Assembly (NCBI GenBank): GCA_964200185.2
Contig: CAXNAD020000083.1
Span: forward strand, 1-31,345
Source: Choristocarpus tenellus KU-1152
Taxonomy: Eukaryota; Phaeophyceae
Direction of reading: 5' to 3'
Length of the DNA stretch: 31,345 nt
The notes under the pieces were generated by a model. It made no database searches. It had not been told where the DNA came from and saw only the letters and a program-made list of their open reading frames with translations. A program made the translations under genes and the position numbers. The first letter of the stretch is position 1; every line of letters begins with the position of its first letter. Shown piece after piece: positions 25,501 to 30,155 of this stretch.

Positions 25501-28500
25501 TCCTACATTAAAGAAATACAACACGAACGTGATACGAAAATGCCATAGGGTATGGAGAAAATTTCTGTATGATTGTCTGTATTCCTCCCAAGGTGCGCAA
25601 CCCAACTCCTCTATATTCTCTGATCTGGAATAAAAAGCCCTCAGAAATGGTAGGCACCTTTGCATCTCCAAGTAGATAAGCACAACTCGGACCCTAATCC
25701 CATGTTTTTTATAGGTATGAAGAATAAACTTGCTTGACTTTTTGGTGGATCACTGCCTTCATTGCACTTGACTACAAAATTCAGCAACCTATTTCCGTTC
25801 TTTATTCTACCTATTCTAAGCAGAGTATGGTTACAGTAGAGCTTTCGTCAAAGAAACCTTTCTACAATTTGTGTACCCTCACAATTTTAGAAGGTGTTAA
25901 TAATCATCGAGTTCATATTAATGACAATACAGAAATAATTAATTGTCAGTTTAAGGATCTTTCTGGTCAGTTTTACCATTATGATGAACATAATTTTATG
26001 GATATTATGTTTATTAAGCAGTTAAAACTTAATATGCAAAATATCCAGAACTCAGAGAGATTAATTAAATGGGGAGTTTTTGGATTTGTTTTAAGGATGT
26101 TAAATAGTGAATATAAAATTCCTCTACCGCACCGTAGGTAATTGTTGGCAAGAGGTTAGGTCTGAGGAATCTACTGAGAAGGAACTCTTCTATGCTGTAT
26201 CTTACTTACAGGCCAGGCTGTATGGAATCGTATGCAATGAGTGCCCTGTGTGTAACGACTGCTTTGCAGGAAATAGTACCAAATGGCCAGAATGCACTCC
26301 TGTACCAGAGCATTCAAGTAGCAATTTGCGCAATGATACAATTGAGACAATTGTGCTGGATAATGGATACTGGAGGGCAACAAATTCAACCAGCTTTATA
26401 CATGAGTGTTTTCTTGGTGAGGCATGCAGCAATAATGCTGAGACTGCCATCTGCACTGAGGGCTATAAAGGGGCATGTGAGTGCAGCTCCAATTTGTCCC
26501 CCTTATTTGTAAAGCATACCTTGTCATTGCAAGTACTTTTAAGTGGTAAGTTTGAAGGAGAGATAGAATTGAATTATAGAACGATGTAGCCTCATGCGTC
26601 TGTAGTTGTAGCATTCACTATATGTTGAGACCTCTTCCCCCACGGATGCAATGTCTAAGAAATTTGACACTCAGGTCGTTTTGCCGTGACACTTATCCTG
26701 CTCTGGATGCATCTCTTTTTGTAGAATCTCGAGTGTCATGTTTACATGGATATAACCTATTGTTTTCAAATAGAGCAGCCCCCCCACAGGTGCACACGTA
26801 TTTCTCCTAGGTCTGATGACTACAAAATGCTGCATCTGAAAGCACTTTATCTACCTCAGATTGTCTCGTTTCTGTTCTCCTATGAAACGCAGAACTCAAG
26901 AACCGCTGAGATATCCTGATATCTTCTGTGCTCACCTTTACTTTCCACTTCCTCTCTATTTCCAGACTGCACTGTTTGTGATGATGGCTTTGCTCCTGGT
27001 CTGTCATACTCCTGTAGCAAGTGTGACAACAGGAGGAGGTCGTTGTCACTTGGGATTGGTATTTTTATCTTGGCTCTCGTTGTTCTGGTTGCAGCTGGGG
27101 GCATCATGCTTCTTATGACATCATCAAGGAGGTGGAGAAAGGTTTCGGGTAGCTTCTCTGATCGCATGCAACGGGTGATATCTTTTCAAGGCCTCAAAAT
27201 TGTGGTGGTCGTATGGCAAATTACTACTCAGGCAAGTTATGTCACTCTGTCGATATATTTTCTCACTCCTCACTATCAGGTCACTTGAACAATGTAAGGT
27301 TGATGGAATAGTTATAATCCAAACTGAGCACCACTACAATTAACTGCATTGATGATATACCACAACTACTATGAGGTCAGGTCAGAAAGTGGATTTTGCG
27401 TCAAATATACATCGGCTGATGATGGGCGTTGATGGATCATTTTCAATTAGAAGGAACAACATTTTCTTATCATGGTTGAGTGTGCCATGTAGTCATACTT
27501 TCTTACATTTTATGAGGTATCACGCATGTGATACTTGCAAGTTTAAGATTTTATCTGACTGTCCAGAAGTTGCACATTTGCTACTGACAGGAGTCAATGC
27601 GTACCAGGTTGTACATTGAATTTGATGCTACATCCTCAAGCTGAATGCCAGATAAGGATAAGGGACGCAACTTGAAGAGAGAGAGATTCATAGAGATTTT
27701 GGTATATCATTGTCACTGTTCTGAAAAACGTGCTATAGGAAGAGGAAGACACCCAAAATTCTATTTTGATGAAGGTCTTAGACTTGACCTTATTTTATTA
27801 GGCCATCACATTTGAGAAACGAGGTTATGGATTGTGCCCTACACATTTTTTTTGCTCCATACCAGCTGTTGGTTGTAGTTTGCGGTTAGCATGTGAAGCA
27901 GAATCCCAAACACTCCAATAATTGTCCTCAGGAGGAATAGGAGGATCCGCCAATGGCTAGGGTCAGGATGTACCAGTCTTATTAATTACAAGAATTGGAT
28001 GTTGGCCACTGTGTTGATATTTTGTGCCTATATTATCTTATTTTCTCACCACAAGGCAAGAGGTCGCATAGTGGTGGTCATAGTTATACAGTCAAGGCCT
28101 ATGAACACTTTCAAGAGCTGCATTATGTAAGGAGCTCCCATGTGCTTCAGATGGCATGCTGGGAACAACATGAAAGAAGGAAATCAACGTATCAACCCAT
28201 AGAGTGGTGGGGGTTCATAATTCTGGAAAAAAATGGTGATCTGAAGTATATCTATTTAGTACTCTCGTATTCATAGTTTGATTTGAAGTGCCCCCCCGAA
28301 CCTTGTCCAACCTCCAGGATCCATCTCATACAACAGGTTGGTAGTCCAATACAATATTTTTCTTGCCCATCTGTGTTCTTACACTTCGGTGCCACATGCC
28401 GTTTGCCGCAACTCCTAACCATTACCATGATCTTCTCAACCGCTGCTTTTTTGCACCTCAGTTTTCCGAGGCTGCCAACGCTTCATACCCAGATCAATAT

Positions 28501-29499
28501 GAGACATTTCTCAACCTTATTGACATTGTCAACTTGGATGTTACGTGGTGGATGCGACTAATCTCTGCTGGATGTGTTGTTAGCATGAATTTCTACGATT
28601 ACCTGCTGATATCAACCCTTGGACCACTTACGATTCTCTTCGTGCTGGGGATAACTTACAAGTTTGCAATGATTAGAAACCGAGGTGGCCCAGAAGCAAC
28701 TCTGATGAGGATTAGGCGGAGACACATCTCAGTTGGATACGCGGTAACTTTCCTTGTTTTCTCATTTTCTTCATCCAAGATCTTTCAAACGTTTGCCTGC
28801 GAGGAGCTTGAGGATGGCAAGACATACTTACGAGCTGACTACAGCCTGGAGTGTACATCTGATAGGCATCAAGCCTTCCAGGCATACGCCGCAATTATGA
28901 TCTTCGTCTACCCTTTGGGTATTCCAATCCTGTATGGATATATTTTCTTCGCCAACCGAAAAGCCTTGATGAGCAAGAAATCAAGTGTGGGAAATCCAGA
29001 CCTGCAGCCCTTTGTGGAATTATGGCGGCAATACAAGCCAAAACGATTTTACTTCGAGTTGGTGGATCTCGGTCGCAGAGTAGTACTAACTGGGATAGTT
29101 GTGTTCATCTATCCTGGCACTGCTGCACAAATAGCTATAACATTCATGCTTGCTCTGTGCTTCCTGTGGCTCACTGAAATACTTAACCCCTACAAGAACG
29201 TTAAAGACATGTGGCTGTCAAGGGTAGGAAACTTCGTGATCTTGACTAGCATGTTTGTTGCCCTCGTTGTCAAAGTGGATGTAGAAGGTGAAAGCAGTTC
29301 TAGTCAGGAGATGTTCTCCAATATTATCATTTTCGCTCACGTTTGCATGGCTGCCACAGTGTTGCTGAATTCACTAGTGATCATTTTATCTTCTTTTGGA
29401 TGTTTATCTCTGCCAGAAGAGTCCATAGAACCACGTAAAAATCAGCACGGGGCTTTAGATGACGATGATGTAGGTTGTGAGGATATCCAGTCTCCATAG
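1464..29499 (+). CDS. Multi-exon gene for a beta-helix-repeat, Cys-rich, polytopic membrane surface protein (5' partial)
   Basis: The predicted protein is a cell-surface protein with an extracellular right-handed beta-helix made of POMP-like repeats (GGAI/GGGL ... F..N.AG). A cysteine-rich neck (CNECPVCNDC, GYWRATNST, CTEGYKGA, CTVCDDGF) and about eight membrane segments follow. Proposed exons (20): 1464-1547, 2186-2269, 2487-2570, 3322-3405, 4565-4648, 5286-5369(?), 6067-6147, 6806-6895, 7134-7217, 8212-8295, 9454-9537, 10149-10232(?), 10884-10967, 11727-11810, 16594-16677, 19459-19887, 20188-20405, 26212-26476, 26966-27231, 28462-29499. Every junction is phase-compatible, giving 1158 codons plus stop. 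Many N-x-S/T sequons suit an extracellular stalk. The domain order is familiar from algal and other protist surface proteins, which lack a proven function. Adhesion, sensing or wall contact are inferences. No signal peptide or start codon was identified. Exons F and F' lack a GT donor and may be skipped without a frameshift. Confidence 0.82.
1548..2185 (+). other. Intron A-B
   Basis: The intron begins GTAAGT and ends TTGACAG. I see no ORF of note, MITE or repeat of its own in it. Parts resemble the G-B' intron at 6148-6805, as expected from the block duplication. Confidence 0.6.
2186..2269 (+). CDS. Exon B: single beta-helix repeat
   Basis: 84 nt, phase 1-1. The core is SGGAIQIYGSSNL and the end is FESNTAG, followed by donor GTAAGTGG. 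Paralogue of exon B' (6806-6895), sharing the SSNL core and the donor-side sequence. Confidence 0.85.
2487..2570 (+). CDS. Exon C: single beta-helix repeat
   Basis: 84 nt, phase 1-1, acceptor GCTCACAG and donor GTAAGTGC. The core is RDGGAIAAESVST and the end is FVRNVA plus a split Ser codon in place of the usual Gly. The intron before it is only 217 nt, the shortest in the gene. Paralogue of C' at 7134. Confidence 0.82.
2571..3321 (+). other. Intron C-D
   Basis: No exon or mobile element is recognised. The sequence from about 2640 onward aligns with 7590-8211 in the second block at moderate identity, so it is duplicated intron DNA. Short ORFs here have no repeat or domain signal. Confidence 0.6.
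3322..3405 (+). CDS. Exon D: single beta-helix repeat
   Basis: 84 nt, phase 1-1, acceptor AATTACAG and donor GTGAGTGC. It reads DDDGGALSAHENCT, then FGGNTTFVSNFAG, with an N-x-T sequon. Nearly identical to D' at 8212-8295, including intron sequence on both sides. Confidence 0.86.
3406..4564 (+). other. Intron D-E with one MITE
   Basis: The intron aligns with 8296-9453. It carries the MITE at 4316-4549 close to the acceptor. The corresponding place in the second block has no element. At about 3475 and 4235 it keeps the empty versions of the two sites occupied by MITEs in the second block. Confidence 0.7.
4316..4549 (+). mobile_element. MITE family 1, copy 2
   Basis: Termini AGTGAAATATCTTAGAGGGT on the left and ACCCTCTAAGATACTTTGGC on the right. 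It ends 15 nt before exon E, so it supplies the DNA just upstream of that polypyrimidine tract. The paralogous site at about 9440 reads straight through without the element. Confidence 0.85.
4565..4648 (+). CDS. Exon E: single beta-helix repeat
   Basis: 84 nt, phase 1-1, acceptor CAATTCCAG and donor GTAAGTCC. The core is DTGGAINARELS and the end is FEGNSTFYNNSAG. Paralogue of E' (9454-9537), differing at a few codons. Confidence 0.85.
4649..5285 (+). other. Intron E-F
   Basis: From 4819 on, this intron is almost base-for-base identical to 9682-10148. Before 4819 the two copies differ, with telomere-like repeats in the second. It also shows weaker similarity to the F-G intron, suggesting that exon-plus-intron cassettes of about 720-780 bp were multiplied. 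Confidence 0.6.
4819..5697 (+). repeat. Near-identical duplicated segment, copy 1
   Basis: Matches 9682-10560 with only about four differences noticed by eye: one substitution near 4850, a one-base indel near 4861, and a substitution and one-base indel near 4952-4966. It spans exon F and parts of both flanking introns. Surrounding duplicated DNA is clearly less similar, so the boundary is sharp. Confidence 0.85.
5286..5369 (+). pseudogene. Exon F: repeat exon with a broken splice donor
   Basis: Acceptor ATTTACAG and an open 84-nt phase 1-1 frame with core NIGGAVHASTSC and end KSAG. The expected GT donor reads GG (GCTG then GGAAGG). The repeat still looks intact, so loss of use may be recent. 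Skipping it would join E to G in frame. A non-canonical donor cannot be excluded. Confidence 0.65.
5370..6066 (+). other. Intron F-G
   Basis: No recognisable element. The first part is within the near-identical segment; after 5697 it diverges from the F'-G' intron. ORFs across the exon G boundary are frame shadows. Confidence 0.55.
6067..6147 (+). CDS. Exon G: single beta-helix repeat
   Basis: 81 nt, one codon shorter than the rule, still phase 1-1. Acceptor AATTTCAG, donor GTGAGTCC. The core is TNGGAIYFRDSTTL and the end is FFGNSG, missing the usual Ala. It begins the second block and is the counterpart of exon A. Confidence 0.82.
6148..6805 (+). other. Intron G-B'
   Basis: Ordinary intron sequence ending TTTTACAG. 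I see no element or extra exon. Confidence 0.55.
6806..6895 (+). CDS. Exon B': single beta-helix repeat
   Basis: 90 nt, two codons longer than the rule, phase 1-1. It reads IEKNGGAIRIFESSNL and ends FENNAAG before GTAAGTGG. The extra codons lie before the GGAI core. Confidence 0.85.
7134..7217 (+). CDS. Exon C': single beta-helix repeat
   Basis: 84 nt, phase 1-1, acceptor ATGTGCAG and donor GTATGTCA. The core is NDGGAIAVSKAST and the end is FARNSA plus a split Arg codon. Counterpart of C; both replace the terminal Gly and both follow an unusually short intron. Confidence 0.82.
7218..8211 (+). other. Intron C'-D' with a family 2 MITE
   Basis: Holds the element at 7334-7512. The part after about 7590 aligns with the C-D intron of the first block. 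Long runs of G near 7351 and C near 7493 are the inner edges of the element's termini. Confidence 0.65.
7334..7512 (-). mobile_element. MITE family 2, copy at 7334
   Basis: Left terminus CTTCAAAAGTATCTG followed by a G run, right terminus a C run followed by GATACATTGAG. The inner blocks AGGGTGTCCATT and CGTGACATGGAAAAA match the reverse complement of the copy at 23929-24109. Non-coding, about 180 bp. Confidence 0.75.
8212..8295 (+). CDS. Exon D': single beta-helix repeat
   Basis: 84 nt, phase 1-1, donor GTGAGTGC. It reads DDDGGALTANENCT and ends FVSNFAG. It differs from exon D by a handful of codons, including an Arg in place of the Gly before GN. Confidence 0.86.
8371..8595 (-). mobile_element. 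MITE family 1, copy 3
   Basis: Begins AGTCAAATTATCTTAGAGGG and ends CTAAGATGCTTTGACT. Flanks are CATATGC(A) on the left and CTATTGCA on the right; the empty site at about 3475 reads CTATTGCA once. That fits a target duplication of about 8 bp that has drifted. Confidence 0.85.
9096..9349 (-). mobile_element. MITE family 1, copy 4
   Basis: Begins GAGCCAAAGTATCATAGAGG and ends TACCCTCTAAATCACTTTCAC. The flanks CTATCCTGC and CTATGTACC correspond to the single sequence CTATCCTGTACCC at the empty site near 4237, again consistent with a duplicated target. Confidence 0.85.
9454..9537 (+). CDS. Exon E': single beta-helix repeat
   Basis: 84 nt, phase 1-1, acceptor AATTCCAG and donor GTAAGTCC. The core is DNGGAIYAWELS and the end is FEGNSTFYNNSAG. 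Counterpart of exon E. Confidence 0.85.
9538..10148 (+). other. Intron E'-F'
   Basis: Contains a telomere-like tract at 9654-9676 at the point where similarity to intron E-F breaks and then resumes almost perfectly at 9682. Confidence 0.6.
9654..9676 (+). repeat. Telomere-like TTAGGG tract
   Basis: About three and a half units of GTTAGGG-type repeat, the first imperfect. It occupies the place where the paralogous intron (about 4760-4818) has unrelated sequence. Confidence 0.75.
9682..10560 (+). repeat. Near-identical duplicated segment, copy 2
   Basis: Partner of 4819-5697 at a constant offset of 4863-4864. It includes exon F' with the same broken donor. Confidence 0.85.
10149..10232 (+). 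pseudogene. Exon F': repeat exon with the same broken donor
   Basis: No sequence difference from exon F was noticed, including the GG in place of GT after the exon. Same acceptor, length and phase. In-frame skipping would join E' to G'. Confidence 0.65.
10233..10883 (+). other. Intron F'-G'
   Basis: The similarity to intron F-G stops at about 10560. The remainder shows no element. It ends with acceptor CAATTGCAG. Confidence 0.55.
10884..10967 (+). CDS. Exon G': single beta-helix repeat
   Basis: 84 nt, phase 1-1, donor GTAAGTCC. It reads RHGGALYSGESS and ends LYSNRAG. It follows the second block at the position exon G holds after the first. Confidence 0.85.
10968..11726 (+). other. Intron G'-H
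   Basis: Ends TATAACAG. I see no mobile element or further exon in it. Confidence 0.5.
11727..11810 (+). CDS. Exon H: single beta-helix repeat
   Basis: 84 nt, phase 1-1, donor GTACTATT, weaker than the others. The core is MLGGGIRVYIGGTLSIT and the end is VASNIAG. It is the first exon outside the duplicated blocks. Confidence 0.75.
11967..11986 (+). repeat. Telomere-like TTAGGG tract
   Basis: AGGGTTAGGGTTAG, about two and a half units, inside the intron. Confidence 0.6.
12271..12338 (+). pseudogene. Possible decayed beta-helix exon
   Basis: A good acceptor (TGTTGTGCAG) precedes a phase-1 reading LRRGVRIN, which resembles the LGGGIRVY of exon H. The frame then runs through GTTAGG-rich sequence into TGA at 12336 with no donor. 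If homologous, it is dead. The resemblance is short. Confidence 0.25.
12383..12715 (-). CDS. Unrecognised ORF, 110 codons
   Basis: Starts MSKKFNPAYKMSVDGTFV and has a fairly even amino-acid composition. I recognise no family, signal or motif. It sits antisense inside intron H-I. It could be chance or the remnant of an inserted element. Confidence 0.15.
   Translation of the reverse strand: MSKKFNPAYKMSVDGTFVPYHQLKVPRVGSILTVAPSYIPTIAKIIAWNQGNNLEVIETNTSLSPKYNAFSMLFEGCGCLRNLTPLNILSNDIQTAIANFLESLIIPQYT
13692..14591 (-). pseudogene. IS630/Tc1-mariner-type transposase remnant, split by a MITE
   Basis: Reading leftwards on the minus strand: VSVEERWA at 14583-14560 corresponds to the V-H-V-D-E-K-W-F block of this family. 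After a frame break comes SVQQEGTNPR (family V-Q-Q-D-x-A-x-P-H), then AQSPDLNINDL at about 14190-14158 (family Q-S-P-D-x-N-x-x-D-L). The frame is then interrupted by the MITE at 13845-14103. Beyond it VDELVEGVSSIF and RALGHNNFEVEHV (13844-13692) match the usual C-terminal end, which finishes with G-N-N-Y-x-x-P-H. Two catalytic-region Asp positions read Glu, and the N-terminal DNA-binding part was not found. A telomere-like tract lies at 14619-14636, just before the 5' end of the recognisable part. The element is inactive. Family assignment is from motifs recalled, not from a search. Confidence 0.72.
13845..14103 (+). mobile_element. MITE family 1, copy 5, nested in the transposase remnant
   Basis: Left end GAGTGAAAGTATCTTAGAGA, right end CTCTAAAGATACTTTGAGTC, central palindrome around 13935-13960. 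It separates the catalytic part of the transposase remnant from its C-terminus. No clear target duplication is left. Confidence 0.85.
14619..14636 (-). repeat. Telomere-like CCCTAA tract
   Basis: CTAACCCTAACCC, two units plus, just beyond the 5' limit of the recognisable transposase remnant. Confidence 0.6.
15699..15713 (+). repeat. Telomere-like TTAGGG tract
   Basis: TAAGGGTTAGGGTTT, two units, in intron H-I. Confidence 0.5.
16594..16677 (+). CDS. Exon I: single beta-helix repeat
   Basis: 84 nt, phase 1-1, acceptor TTTCTCAG and donor GTGAGAAT. The core is ENGGGLALSEA and the end is FHCSNNTAG. It is isolated by 4.8 kb and 2.8 kb introns. Confidence 0.8.
17227..17476 (+). mobile_element. MITE family 1, copy 6
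   Basis: Degenerate left end GAGTGTATATTTTAGGATAC, clear right half with CTTTGAAGATGCTTTTAACT, and a palindrome with arms CTACTCCGAAA and TTTCGGAGTAA near 17304. Its right flank (TTGCACTGTTAAGATC) resembles the flank after copy 1 (CTGCACTGTTCAGATC). Confidence 0.75.
19058..19090 (+). CDS. Possible 33-nt microexon
   Basis: CACTTTAG acceptor, GTATGTTA donor and a 33-nt insert that is open and phase 1-1, so it could be included between exons I and J without changing the frame. It encodes a short Cys/Val-rich stretch (VCVCVDLEDK) with no repeat signature. Chance is a real alternative. Confidence 0.2.
19459..19887 (+). CDS. Exon J: five fused beta-helix repeats
   Basis: 429 nt, 143 codons, phase 1-1; acceptor TTAATGCAG, donor GTGAATGA. 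Five repeats in a row start with NGGAIFALES, NTGGAVATYS, TGGGMSCSD, TGGGLVTYS (with an insertion) and DGGGLLTLGG. They end in FSGNRAN, FHSNTAL, FISNIAE, FTENTAF and FSGNTAG. GC content and codon use look more coding-like than in the single-repeat exons. Confidence 0.9.
19888..20187 (+). other. Intron J-K
   Basis: Exactly 300 nt, ending TGAATCTCCAG. Nothing else is seen in it. Confidence 0.75.
20188..20405 (+). CDS. Exon K: last two beta-helix repeats
   Basis: 218 nt, entering in phase 1 and leaving in phase 0. Reads SGGAILQAGL, then CVFEDNMASLGPAISDV, then STFTGNSLFC. The last repeats lack GG, as is usual at the capping end of this protein type. Donor GTATTCAG follows CCACAG. Confidence 0.85.
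20548..20560 (-). repeat. Telomere-like CCCTAA tract
   Basis: CTAACCCTAAACC, about two units on the minus strand. Confidence 0.4.
20578..20638 (+). CDS. Possible alternative exon L
   Basis: Acceptor CCCATCAG, 61 open nt starting in phase 0 as exon K would require, and donor GTATGTAG. It reads GFDGVRARHNIY and DEPNRLRG. It ends in phase 1, which does not fit exon M, and no partner exon was found. It may be an alternative or truncating exon, or chance. Confidence 0.25.
20921..21174 (+). mobile_element. MITE family 1, copy 7
   Basis: Left end GAGTCTATCTTAGAGGGTGC, right end ACCCTCCAAGATACTTTGAC. The internal sequences GTCCATTTGGGGCTTGGCTT and TGTATACGTTATGAAAAGG are typical of the family. Confidence 0.87.
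21345..21602 (+). mobile_element. MITE family 1, copy 8
   Basis: Left end GAGTGAAAGTATCTTAGAGG, right end ACCCTCTAAGATATTCTGCC. It lies 170 bp from copy 7 in the same orientation. The 129-codon minus ORF covering it (21177-21566) is a by-product of the element. Confidence 0.85.
22435..22674 (-). CDS. Unrecognised Cys-containing antisense ORF in intron
   Basis: The minus ORF begins MICDQCGNLRKNMHR and is preceded by an acceptor-like CTACAG, so it may be an exon rather than a whole gene. The C-x2-C followed by basic residues resembles short zinc-binding stretches of transposon proteins, but I cannot name a family. It could belong with the minus ORFs at 22970-23160 and 23399-23764 as a nested gene or dead element. 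Confidence 0.25.
   Translation of the reverse strand: MICDQCGNLRKNMHRILLFARKGQTKSTDVLVEHVVNMVCKSKKKFRLTGGRTSTDIYPVEMLRSCHRMFGLFSPADMN
23399..23764 (-). CDS. Unrecognised antisense ORF, 121 codons
   Basis: Starts MLMLSFQSKCDFIMRVLM and has an acidic stretch (DLEDENEEMD). Its composition is like a real protein, with no motif I recognise. A possible acceptor (TATATTGCAG) and a short open stretch LDKLAKKMRSTDNEPTEN follow further along the minus strand near 23160. Nested gene, transposon remnant and chance are all possible. Confidence 0.25.
   Translation of the reverse strand: MLMLSFQSKCDFIMRVLMEATIGNRCTMRSLEYRGTPTTVKSDLEDENEEMDTRTVCRARNTGERLQRLIPLPAKFVLCKAMITGKDVQLSRDTSLRMFLYEWMEGHYFDRGPYKSELGQV
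23929..24109 (+). mobile_element. MITE family 2, complete copy
   Basis: Termini GCTCAAAGTATCTGGGAGGG and CCCCCAGATACTTTAGGTC are inverted repeats of about 20 bp with G- or C-runs inside. The length is about 180 bp and there is no coding capacity. The terminal core CAAAGTATCT is shared with family 1. Confidence 0.78.
25734..26141 (+). CDS. AT-rich unrecognised ORF, 135 codons
   Basis: The ORF is open from 25734 to 26141, just before exon M. From about 25860 third codon positions are almost all A or T (aat, att, ttt, tta), unlike the flanking coding exons. Residues include CTLTILEGVNNHRVH and CQFKDLSGQFYHYDEHNF. I recognise no family. It could be inserted DNA of organellar, bacterial or viral origin, or a chance ORF. 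Its tail uses DNA close to the exon M acceptor. Confidence 0.3.
   Translation: MTFWWITAFIALDYKIQQPISVLYSTYSKQSMVTVELSSKKPFYNLCTLTILEGVNNHRVHINDNTEIINCQFKDLSGQFYHYDEHNFMDIMFIKQLKLNMQNIQNSERLIKWGVFGFVLRMLNSEYKIPLPHRR
26212..26476 (+). CDS. Exon M: cysteine-rich neck
   Basis: 265 nt, phase 0 in and phase 1 out; acceptor CTTACAG, donor GTGAGTGC. It opens with RLYGIVCNECPVCNDCFAGN, then PECTPVPEHSSSN, NGYWRATNSTSF and ICTEGYKGA. The spacing of cysteines and the GYWRAT and EGYxG blocks are typical of the segment between beta-helix and membrane domain in this protein type. Likely extracellular and disulfide-bonded. Confidence 0.87.
26477..26965 (+). other. Intron M-N
   Basis: GTGAGTGC to ATTTCCAG, 489 nt. 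The phase-1 junction restores a Tyr codon ahead of CTVCDDGF. Antisense and alternate-frame ORFs here are shadows. Confidence 0.75.
26966..27231 (+). CDS. Exon N: Cys-rich end and first membrane segment
   Basis: 266 nt, phase 1 in and phase 0 out. CTVCDDGFAPG and SYSCSKC complete the Cys-rich region. A hydrophobic segment follows (SLGIGIFILALVVLVAAGG), then a basic cytosolic stretch (SSRRWRKVSGSF), then QGLKIVVVVWQITTQ, a block well conserved in this protein type. The donor is GCAAGT rather than GT. Confidence 0.88.
27232..28461 (+). other. GC-AG intron N-O (1.23 kb)
   Basis: CAG/GCAAGTTATG at the 5' side and GCACCTCAG at the 3' side. The joined protein reads QITTQ then FSEAANASYP, which is continuous with what this family shows. 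No competing GT donor nearby gives that join. No other feature is seen in the intron. Confidence 0.8.
28462..29499 (+). CDS. Exon O: polytopic C-terminal membrane domain
   Basis: 1038 nt, 345 residues plus stop. Starts FSEAANASYPDQYETFLN (outside loop), then hydrophobic segments near residues 49-70, 90-111, 139-164, 205-218, 221-241, 256-274 and 285-311. Between them lie a basic loop (MRIRRRH), a Cys-containing loop (FACEELEDG ... LECTS), FYFELVDLGRR, and LNPYKNVKDMWLSRVGN before the last two segments. The tail is polar and acidic (ALDDDDVGCED), likely cytosolic. It is reminiscent of TRP-like multi-pass domains in layout only; no ion pore motif is evident. Confidence 0.92.
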   Translation, partial: FSEAANASYPDQYETFLNLIDIVNLDVTWWMRLISAGCVVSMNFYDYLLISTLGPLTILFVLGITYKFAMIRNRGGPEATLMRIRRRHISVGYAVTFLVFSFSSSKIFQTFACEELEDGKTYLRADYSLECTSDRHQAFQAYAAIMIFVYPLGIPILYGYIFFANRKALMSKKSSVGNPDLQPFVELWRQYKPKRFYFELVDLGRRVVLTGIVVFIYPGTAAQIAITFMLALCFLWLTEILNPYKNVKDMWLSRVGNFVILTSMFVALVVKVDVEGESSSSQEMFSNIIIFAHVCMAATVLLNSLVIILSSFGCLSLPEESIEPRKNQHGALDDDDVGCEDIQSP

Positions 29500-29900
29500 G
29501 TTGAAGTATGTTGGAGAGGTGGTGCGTATGCTTGCTACTGATGAGCAGGGCATAAGCAATTTTGTTTCATGCGTACATCCTGGAAGAGTGAGATCTCCCA
29601 TCACCTTAGGCAAGTTCGTACCTGGGTTCTTTTCCGTTTCTACAGTCATCCTCTTGTCTTTTATCTGCTGCTGTATCGTAAGGTTTGTTTAGTTCCCTTT
29701 TTTCCCAGTCTTTTTGTGTTGTGATCTTTGAAGATATGATTGTTGAAGTCTGTGAAGAGAGGCTCAGGTAGGGATATTCTGAGAGTCGATCTTACGTGAA
29801 GGTTCTATAAGTAGAGGCCTTGGGGAACAGGTGTTTTTTTAAGAGACTGTAGCCTAAGGTGAAGTTGAATCGGTGGAGTGAAGCATAAATAATTCCTGAT

Positions 29901-30155
29901 GAGTGAAAGTATTGTAAGGCGTACAATTTTTGCCCTGTTTGTTTGGGGCTTGACTTCCCATGCCAGTGTTTTTTACATTTTCTTACTCCGAAATGTTTCG
30001 GAGTAGGTAAAGTGTATACGTTATCAAAAGGGGTATCCAGAACAAGGATATTGACACTTACTAATGTACATGATAACCAAAATTACATCAACATCTCAAC
30101 ATTGGATTTCGGACCCCAAACTGACACAGTTCTACCCTCTAAGGTACTTTGAGTC
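29901..30155 (+). mobile_element. MITE family 1, copy 9
   Basis: Left end GAGTGAAAGTATTGTAAGGC, right end ACCCTCTAAGGTACTTTGAG. The central palindrome has arms ACTCCGAAA and TTTCGGAGT near 29985-30004. The 5-bp sequence CTGAT occurs directly on both sides, a possible short target duplication. Confidence 0.87.

Larger units (their letters stand above)
20406..26211 (+). other. Very long intron K-M (5.8 kb)
   Basis: The phase-0 end of K fits the phase-0 start at 26212, so the two can be joined directly. Inside lie two family 1 MITEs, one family 2 MITE, a telomere-like tract, antisense ORFs (22435-23764) and an AT-rich ORF (25734-26141). A short TA repeat is at 22830-22847. The stretches 21610-22430 and 24110-25730 show no recognised feature. 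Confidence 0.65.
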
